The notes under the pieces are model-generated. The model did not search any database. It saw nothing but the letters and a program-made list of their open reading frames with translations, and was not told the DNA's origin. The position numbers and the translations under genes were made by a program. Shown in pieces: positions 59,060-64,000 of a stretch of 64,000 bases of DNA (position 1 is the first letter of the stretch; the number at the start of each line of letters is the position of its first letter). Location: positions 1-64,000 of the forward strand of contig CAYQEZ010000003.1 of NCBI GenBank assembly GCA_964416645.1, in the 5' to 3' direction. Source of the DNA: GCA-002282575 sp964416645. Its GTDB lineage: Bacteria > Pseudomonadota > Gammaproteobacteria > Thiomicrospirales > Thiomicrospiraceae.

Positions 59060-60510
59060 ATGAAACAGTTATCTTCAACATCGCCAGAGTTTTGGAATGA
59101 GTTAGCTGGATTATTGGCGTGGGAGTCAAGCTCTGAAGAGCGTATTGAGCAAACCGTGAAACAAATTATTGCTGATGTTCGTCAGCAGGGTGATAAGGCA
59201 TTAGTCGGATTAACCAATAAGTTCGACCGTCGNNNNNNNNNNNNNNNNNNNNNNNNNNNNNNNNNNNNNNNNNNNNNNNNNNNNNNNNNNNNNNNNNNNN
59301 NNNNNNNNNNNNNNNNNNNNNNNNNNNNNNNNTTCGTCAGCAGGGTGATAAGGCATTAGTCGGATTAACCAATAAGTTCGACCGTCGCGCAGTCAGTAAT
59401 GCGATGGAGTTAGAAATTCCGCATCACCGTTTGAAACAAGCATTTGATGGTCTGCCCGAAGCTGGTCAAAAATCATTGGCGACGGCTGCAGCCCGCATTC
59501 GTAGTTATCATGAGCGTCAAACGCAAAGTTCTTGGCATTATGTGGAAGCAGATGGAACCTTGTTGGGTCAACAAGTAACGCCTCTGGATAGTGTTGGTTT
59601 GTATGTACCTGGTGGCAAGGCGGCTTATCCGTCTTCTGTATTAATGAATGCGGTACCTGCTAAGGTTGCAGGGGTAGGTCAACTGATTATGGTTGTGCCA
59701 ACCCCGGATGAAGTCGTTAACGAGTGGGTGCTGGCTGCTGCTTATATTGGTGGGGTTGACCGCGTATTTACCGTGGGTGGTGCGCAAGCAGTTGCCGCCT
59801 TGGCTTACGGTACTGAAACGATTCCTGCTGTAGATAAAATCGTCGGTCCAGGTAATATTTATGTAGCAACTGCTAAACGCATTGTTTACGGTACTGTGGG
59901 TATTGATATGATTGCTGGGCCTTCAGAAATTTTGGTTGTTTCAGATGGACTAACCGACCCTGATTGGATTGCTATGGATCTATTCTCTCAAGCAGAACAT
60001 GATGAAGATGCTCAATCAATTTTGGTTACTTGGGATACACAACATGCCTTAGCCGTGCAATCTTCTATTGATAACTTATTGCCGCAACAACCACGCCAAG
60101 ACATTATTCGTACAGCCTTAACCAATCGCGGTGGTATTATCGTGGTTAAAGACGAGCAAGAAGCGGCAAAGGTAGTGAACTATGTTTCACCTGAGCACTT
60201 GGAGTTGTCGGTGGAAGATCCTCAAGCTTGGTTGCCGAAGATTCGTCATGCGGGCGCTATTTTCATGGGGCGTTATACGGCAGAAGCGATCGGTGATTAT
60301 TGTGCAGGTCCTAACCATGTATTGCCAACAGCGCGCACGGCACGTTTTTCATCTCCGCTAGGAGTTTATGATTTCCAGAAACGCTCAAGCTTAATCTTTT
60401 GTTCTCCAGAAGGTGCAGCTACTCTGGGTGAAATTGCAGGCACTTTGGCCGATGCGGAGGGTTTGCATGCGCATGCCGCTTCCGCGCGTTATCGCGTAAC
60501 AGGACGCTAA
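59060..60510 (+). CDS. hisD: Histidinol dehydrogenase (interrupted by an assembly gap)
   Basis: This zinc enzyme oxidizes histidinol to histidine in two NAD+-dependent steps. As given, the gene is split by 100 N (59233-59332), and the frame is broken across the gap. The 55 bases before the gap (59178-59232) recur exactly just after it (59333-59387). Removing one copy and the N joins the halves in frame (FDR-RAVSNAMEL) and gives 431 residues, the normal length. Motifs include GLYVPGGKAAYPSS, IVGPGNIYVATAKR, GPSEILVVSDG and SQAEHDEDAQ (metal ligand region). The gene is probably intact in the organism. Confidence 0.93.
59178..59232 (+). repeat. 55-bp exact duplication, left copy at gap edge
   Basis: Identical to 59333-59387 on the other side of the N run. 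It ends precisely at the first N. Confidence 0.97.
59233..59332. other. Assembly gap of exactly 100 N
   Basis: A run of exactly 100 N is the common placeholder for a gap of unknown length. Identical 55-bp flanks suggest that the two contigs overlap and nothing is missing. Confidence 0.97.
59333..59387 (+). repeat. 55-bp exact duplication, right copy at gap edge
   Basis: Begins at the first base after the N run and equals 59178-59232. The length 55 is a common de Bruijn k-mer size. Confidence 0.97.
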
Positions 60511-60514
60511 GTTG

Positions 60515-61597
60515 ATGAGCCGCTTTTGGAGTAAAGTGGTGCAAGGCTTAACGCCTTATACACCTGGGGAACAACCTAAGGTTGATCATTTGGTTAAATT
60601 GAACACCAATGAAAATCCTTATCCGCCCTCACCCAAAGTGATTGATGCCATTCAGTCAGCAGTTGGTGACGGGTTGCGATTATATCCTGATCCAAATGCT
60701 CAAGTGCTTAAGGATACCTTAGCAGGCTATCATCAAGTTGAGTCAAATCAAGTGTTTGTTGGTAATAGTTCGGATGAAGTATTGGCGCATGTTTTTCATG
60801 CCTTGCTAAAGCAAGACTTACCATTACTTTTCCCTGATATTACCTACAGTTTTTATCCAGTTTACTGCGGTCTTTACGAAATAGATTACCTTACTGTTCC
60901 ATTGCGCGATGATTTTTCAATTGCTATTGAAGACTATGATCAGCCCTGTAGTGCCATTATTTTCCCTAATCCGAATGCACCGACAGGACGTGTGTTGGCT
61001 TTAGAAAAGATCGAGCTGTTGCTTCAGCGCTATCCCGATAAATTGTTGGTGGTTGATGAGGCTTACGTTGACTTTGGCGGACAATCGGCTATTCGTTTAG
61101 TTAATCAATACGATAATTTGTTGGTGGTGCAAACCCTCTCTAAGTCTCGTTCGCTGGCTGGTTTGCGTGTTGGCTTTGCCATAGGTCATGCCAGTTTGAT
61201 AGAAGCACTTGAGCGAGTTAAAAATAGTTTTAACTCTTACCCATTAGATCGATTAGCGATTGCGGGTGCAGTGGCAGCCTATGAAGATGAAGCCTACTTT
61301 GTGCAAACACGTGATTGGGTTATTGCAGAGCGTATTAAGTTAACCAGTGCTTTTGAAGGTATGGGTTTTGAGGTTGTGCCGTCGGCGGCTAATTTTATTT
61401 TCACCACACATCCTCACTATGATGCGGCTGATTTGGCTGCTCGCTTGCGTGTGCATAAAGTGATTGTGCGTCACTTTAAGTTACCTCGCATTGACCAATA
61501 TTTGCGTATCAGTGTGGGTAATGAAGGACAAAATTTAGCTTTATTGACGGCAATGCATCAGATTTTGGACGATTTGAATAAAGAGAAATCATCATGA
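60515..61597 (+). CDS. hisC: Histidinol-phosphate aminotransferase
   Basis: A 360-residue PLP-dependent class II aminotransferase that makes histidinol phosphate from imidazole acetol phosphate. LNTNENPYPPSPKVIDAI near the start, FPNPNAPTGR for PLP and substrate binding, VDEAYVDF, and the PLP lysine K210 in TLSKSRSLAGLRVG are all present. I take the ATG at 60515; a TTG directly before it would add one residue. It lies 4 nt after hisD and overlaps the next gene by 4 nt. Confidence 0.95.
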   Translation: MSRFWSKVVQGLTPYTPGEQPKVDHLVKLNTNENPYPPSPKVIDAIQSAVGDGLRLYPDPNAQVLKDTLAGYHQVESNQVFVGNSSDEVLAHVFHALLKQDLPLLFPDITYSFYPVYCGLYEIDYLTVPLRDDFSIAIEDYDQPCSAIIFPNPNAPTGRVLALEKIELLLQRYPDKLLVVDEAYVDFGGQSAIRLVNQYDNLLVVQTLSKSRSLAGLRVGFAIGHASLIEALERVKNSFNSYPLDRLAIAGAVAAYEDEAYFVQTRDWVIAERIKLTSAFEGMGFEVVPSAANFIFTTHPHYDAADLAARLRVHKVIVRHFKLPRIDQYLRISVGNEGQNLALLTAMHQILDDLNKEKSS

Positions 61598-62340
61598 TCT
61601 TACGGGATGAGTTAACGCGTGTGTGCGCCCAATGGATGTCGGTTGATCAAATTCAGGATTATTGTCCCAATGGTCTTCAAGTAGAAGGAAAGGCAGAAAT
61701 TCAGAAGTTAGCAACTTCGGTAACTGCTTCTATGGCAGCGATTGAAGCGGCGATTGAGTGGGGTGCTGATGCTTTACTGGTTCATCATGGTTACTTTTGG
61801 CGTAATGAAGGTGCTACCCTTGTCGGTGCCAAAGCCCAACGTATTCGTCGTTTGATGCAGGCGGAGATGAATTTGTTTGCTTATCATTTGCCGCTGGATA
61901 TGCACGTAGAATTTGGTAATAATGCAGAGTTAGCTAAATTATGGAATTTGCAAGATGATGCGAGTGATGCGAAACGTGTCTGGCGTACAGGAACGCTCGA
62001 TTTTGCTTTACCGATAGATGGATTGGTAGAGCGTATTCGTCGTACTTTGCGTCGTGAGCCATTAGTTATTGCAGCGGGTCCACAGCAGGTAAGACGTATT
62101 GCTTGGTGCTCGGGTGGTGCTCAGGGTTATTTTGCACAAGCGATTGAGCAAGGTATTGATGCCTTTATTACTGGTGAAGTATCTGAGCAGTGCTATCATC
62201 AGGCTATTGAGGCAGGCGTTCATTTTATTGCCGCTGGTCATCATGCGACTGAACGCTACGGCGTGCAAGCCTTGGGCGATAAACTAGCCAAAATTTACGC
62301 ATTAGAACATCGTTATATAGAATTGACTAATCCTATTTAA
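61594..62340 (+). CDS. NIF3-like dinuclear metal-binding protein (YbgI type)
   Basis: A 248-residue protein of the NIF3/DUF34 family. Metal ligands are expected in LLVHHGYFWRNEG, FAYHLPLDMHVEFGNN and the C-terminal AGHHATERYGVQAL, which form a two-metal site in a toroidal hexamer. Family function is unresolved; links to GTP cyclohydrolase-like folds and to metal insertion have been proposed. It overlaps hisC by 4 bp and precedes the petAB genes. Confidence 0.88.
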   Translation: MILRDELTRVCAQWMSVDQIQDYCPNGLQVEGKAEIQKLATSVTASMAAIEAAIEWGADALLVHHGYFWRNEGATLVGAKAQRIRRLMQAEMNLFAYHLPLDMHVEFGNNAELAKLWNLQDDASDAKRVWRTGTLDFALPIDGLVERIRRTLRREPLVIAAGPQQVRRIAWCSGGAQGYFAQAIEQGIDAFITGEVSEQCYHQAIEAGVHFIAAGHHATERYGVQALGDKLAKIYALEHRYIELTNPI

Positions 62341-62451
62341 TAATAAATATTTATAAAGGGATAAAAATTTGTAATCCCACGCGAATTGGTTTCGAGGCAT
62401 AATAATGCTTCATTACTGTTTTATCAGATTTTTAAGTTACGGAGCAACGTT

Positions 62452-63039
62452 ATGACAGAACCAGTCAATCAAAAACGTCGCAATTTCTTGGTTGCGGCTA
62501 CCGGTGTTGTCGGTGCTGTTGGGGCAACTTTTGTTGCTGTTCCTTTTGTTTCTTCTTGGAAGCCAAGTGAAAAAGCACAAGCTGCTGGAGCGCCTGTTGA
62601 TGTAGACGTGTCTGCTTTAGCGGAAGGGCAAATGTTGACAGTTGAGTGGCGTGGTAAGCCTGTTTGGGTGGTCCGTCGTCCGCAGGCATCTGTTGATGCT
62701 TTGGCTGGGGTTCGTGATAATCTTCGCGATCCCGATTCGGCAGAATCATTACAACCTGGTTTTGCCAAAAATGAATATCGCTCATTGAAGCCTGAATATT
62801 TGGTGATGGTTGGTATTTGTACGCACTTAGGTTGCGCACCTTTGTATAAACCTAATGCGGGTGCAATCAGTGCAGATTGGAAGGGCGGTTTTTTCTGTCC
62901 CTGTCATGGTTCTCGTTTTGATATGGCAGGTCGAGTGTATAAAGCGGTGCCTGCTCCAACAAACCTTGAGGTTCCACCTTACCGATTCTTATCCGAGACA
63001 AGGGTTCGTATCGGTGAAAATGAGCAAGGAGTGGCTTAA
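62452..63039 (+). CDS. petA: Ubiquinol-cytochrome c reductase Rieske subunit
   Basis: A 195-residue iron-sulfur subunit of the cytochrome bc1 complex. A Tat-type start (QKRRNFLVAATGVVGAVGAT) forms the membrane anchor, and the soluble domain binds the 2Fe-2S cluster through CTHLGC (123-128) and CPCHGSRFD (from 149). ACGGAGC lies 6 nt before the chosen ATG; longer in-frame starts lack such a site. Its stop overlaps the cytochrome b start (TAATG), giving the usual petAB order. Confidence 0.96.
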   Translation: MTEPVNQKRRNFLVAATGVVGAVGATFVAVPFVSSWKPSEKAQAAGAPVDVDVSALAEGQMLTVEWRGKPVWVVRRPQASVDALAGVRDNLRDPDSAESLQPGFAKNEYRSLKPEYLVMVGICTHLGCAPLYKPNAGAISADWKGGFFCPCHGSRFDMAGRVYKAVPAPTNLEVPPYRFLSETRVRIGENEQGVA

Positions 63040-64000
63040 TGTCTGAACAAAAAAACGTTGATAATACGTCTAATGGACGATTATTGGCTTGGATTGACGA
63101 GCGTTTTCCGTTAACGCAAGTATGGAATGAGCATGTTGCACAGTATTATGCGCCAAAGAACTTTAATTTCTTTTATTTTTTTGGTGCCTTGGCTCTGCTG
63201 GTATTAGTCAATCAGATGGTAACGGGCATTTGGTTGACCATGAGTTATAAACCTGATGCACAAGAAGCCTTCAACTCGGTTGAGTATATTATGCGCGATG
63301 TGGAGTGGGGTTGGCTGATTCGCTATATGCATTCAACTGGTGCTTCGGCGTTTTTTGTGGTGATTTATTTCCATATGTTCCGTGGCATTATGTATGGTTC
63401 TTACCAAAAACCGCGCGAGTTAGTGTGGATTATTGGTATGCTCATTTTCCTTGTGCTCATGGCCGAAGCCTTCATGGGCTACCTATTACCTTGGGGACAA
63501 ATGTCTTACTGGGGTGCGCAGGTTATCATTTCCTTGTTTGGAGCCATTCCTTTTATTGGCGAAGCTATGGCGACATGGATTCGTGGTGACTTTGTTATTT
63601 CTGATGTCACGCTGAATCGTTTCTTTGCTTTACACGTTATTGCGTTACCGCTGGTATTAGTTCTGCTGGTTTATTTGCATATTGTGGCACTGCACAAAGT
63701 GGGTTCCAATAATCCCGATGGTATTGATATCAAGAAAAATAAAAATGAGCTTGGCTTGCCTAAAGATGGTATTCCTTTCCATCCTTATTATTCGGTTAAG
63801 GATATGTTTGGTGCTGCTGTGTTCATGTTCTTCTTTGCGGCTGTTATCTTCTTTTGGCCAGAAGGTGGTGGATTCTTCTTGGAAGCGCCCAATTTTGAAC
63901 CGGCTGATCCGATGAAAACCCCTGAACATATTGCGCCAGTTTGGTACTTCACGCCTTTTTATGCCATTTTGCGTGCTGTTCCAGACAAGTTACTAGGCGT
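63039..64000 (+). CDS. petB: Cytochrome b of the bc1 complex (partial, runs off the window)
   Basis: The first 320 codons are present; the rest lies beyond the right edge. It is the membrane core of the bc1 complex and binds two hemes. Heme ligands are H98 and H112 (YMHSTGASAFFVVIYFHMFR) and H199 and H214 (FFALHVIALPLVL, then YLHIVALH). The Qo motif reads PVWY (IAPVWYFTPFYAILRAVP) instead of the mitochondrial PEWY, a known variant in Beta- and Gammaproteobacteria. No frameshift is seen. petC is expected next. Confidence 0.96.
   Translation, partial: MSEQKNVDNTSNGRLLAWIDERFPLTQVWNEHVAQYYAPKNFNFFYFFGALALLVLVNQMVTGIWLTMSYKPDAQEAFNSVEYIMRDVEWGWLIRYMHSTGASAFFVVIYFHMFRGIMYGSYQKPRELVWIIGMLIFLVLMAEAFMGYLLPWGQMSYWGAQVIISLFGAIPFIGEAMATWIRGDFVISDVTLNRFFALHVIALPLVLVLLVYLHIVALHKVGSNNPDGIDIKKNKNELGLPKDGIPFHPYYSVKDMFGAAVFMFFFAAVIFFWPEGGGFFLEAPNFEPADPMKTPEHIAPVWYFTPFYAILRAVPDKLLG

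Noticed and set aside
59178..59387. A real tandem duplication inside hisD
   Set aside because: Two copies on the two sides of exactly 100 N, with perfect frame restoration after collapse, fit an assembly overlap far better.
1..64000. tRNA, rRNA, CRISPR array, riboswitch or replication origin
   Set aside because: I saw no cloverleaf-like segment, rRNA stretch, regularly spaced repeat or recognised riboswitch core. A covariance-model search would be needed to exclude small RNAs.

Overview
The window is a chromosomal segment from a Gammaproteobacterium of moderate to lowish GC. The basis is gene order: grpE-dnaK-dnaJ-dapB-carA-carB-greA, mlaFEDCB-ibaG-murA-hisG-hisD-hisC-petAB, kdsC-lptC-lptA-lptB-hpf, prfB-lysS and hflD-mnmA are all classic gammaproteobacterial neighbourhoods. 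The first two resemble the Pseudomonas arrangement. The host looks flagellated (FliK/FlhB-like pair, CheR, CheB, chemoreceptor) and respires through a cytochrome bc1 complex. I cannot name the genus; no rRNA or tRNA gene is visible to help.

Layout. 1-417: no gene, a terminator and repeat or possible IS-end remnants. 418-5243: flagellar/chemotaxis block, with a sigma-28-type promoter before the chemoreceptor. 5290-7874: hflD-mnmA, an unknown gene and an FKBP-type isomerase. 8020-10061: sucCD. 10062-11047: small accessory patch with a broken unknown gene and a Phd/ParE-type toxin-antitoxin pair. 11104-15383: nitroreductase, Nudix hydrolase, PACE efflux protein, nadE, a VF530-type protein and hda. 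15448-18596: an unusual run of two exported thioredoxin-like proteins, a TolC-like outer-membrane protein, a minimal adaptor and an unknown Trp-rich protein. 18616-23736: monooxygenase-like protein, aat, trxB, prfB (programmed frameshift) and lysS. 23953-28971: heme-motif hybrid histidine kinase, ygfZ with a 44-residue membrane peptide, and a SPOR protein. 28986-36467: minus-strand block of coaE, ettA, lpxH, a cyclophilin and three genes for envelope glycan work. 36698-47875: heat-shock operon with a near-consensus sigma-32 promoter, lipoprotein, dapB, carAB, greA and a DUF455 protein. 48031-51273: minus-strand hpf and lptBAC-kdsC. 51476-64000: Mla lipid transport, ABC-2 exporter, ibaG, murA, hisGDC, a NIF3-like protein, petA and a partial petB.

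The most useful points are these. (1) The 100-N gap inside hisD is flanked by an exact 55-bp duplication; collapsing it restores a full-length frame, so the gap is almost certainly a scaffolding artefact. (2) prfB keeps the autoregulatory frameshift site. (3) The thioredoxin/TolC/mini-adaptor cluster lacks any inner-membrane pump and is the best candidate here for an undescribed system. (4) Two long hairpins have unrelated arms but similar loops. (5) A diverged intergenic repeat occurs in at least three places. I see no CRISPR array, prophage or intact insertion sequence.
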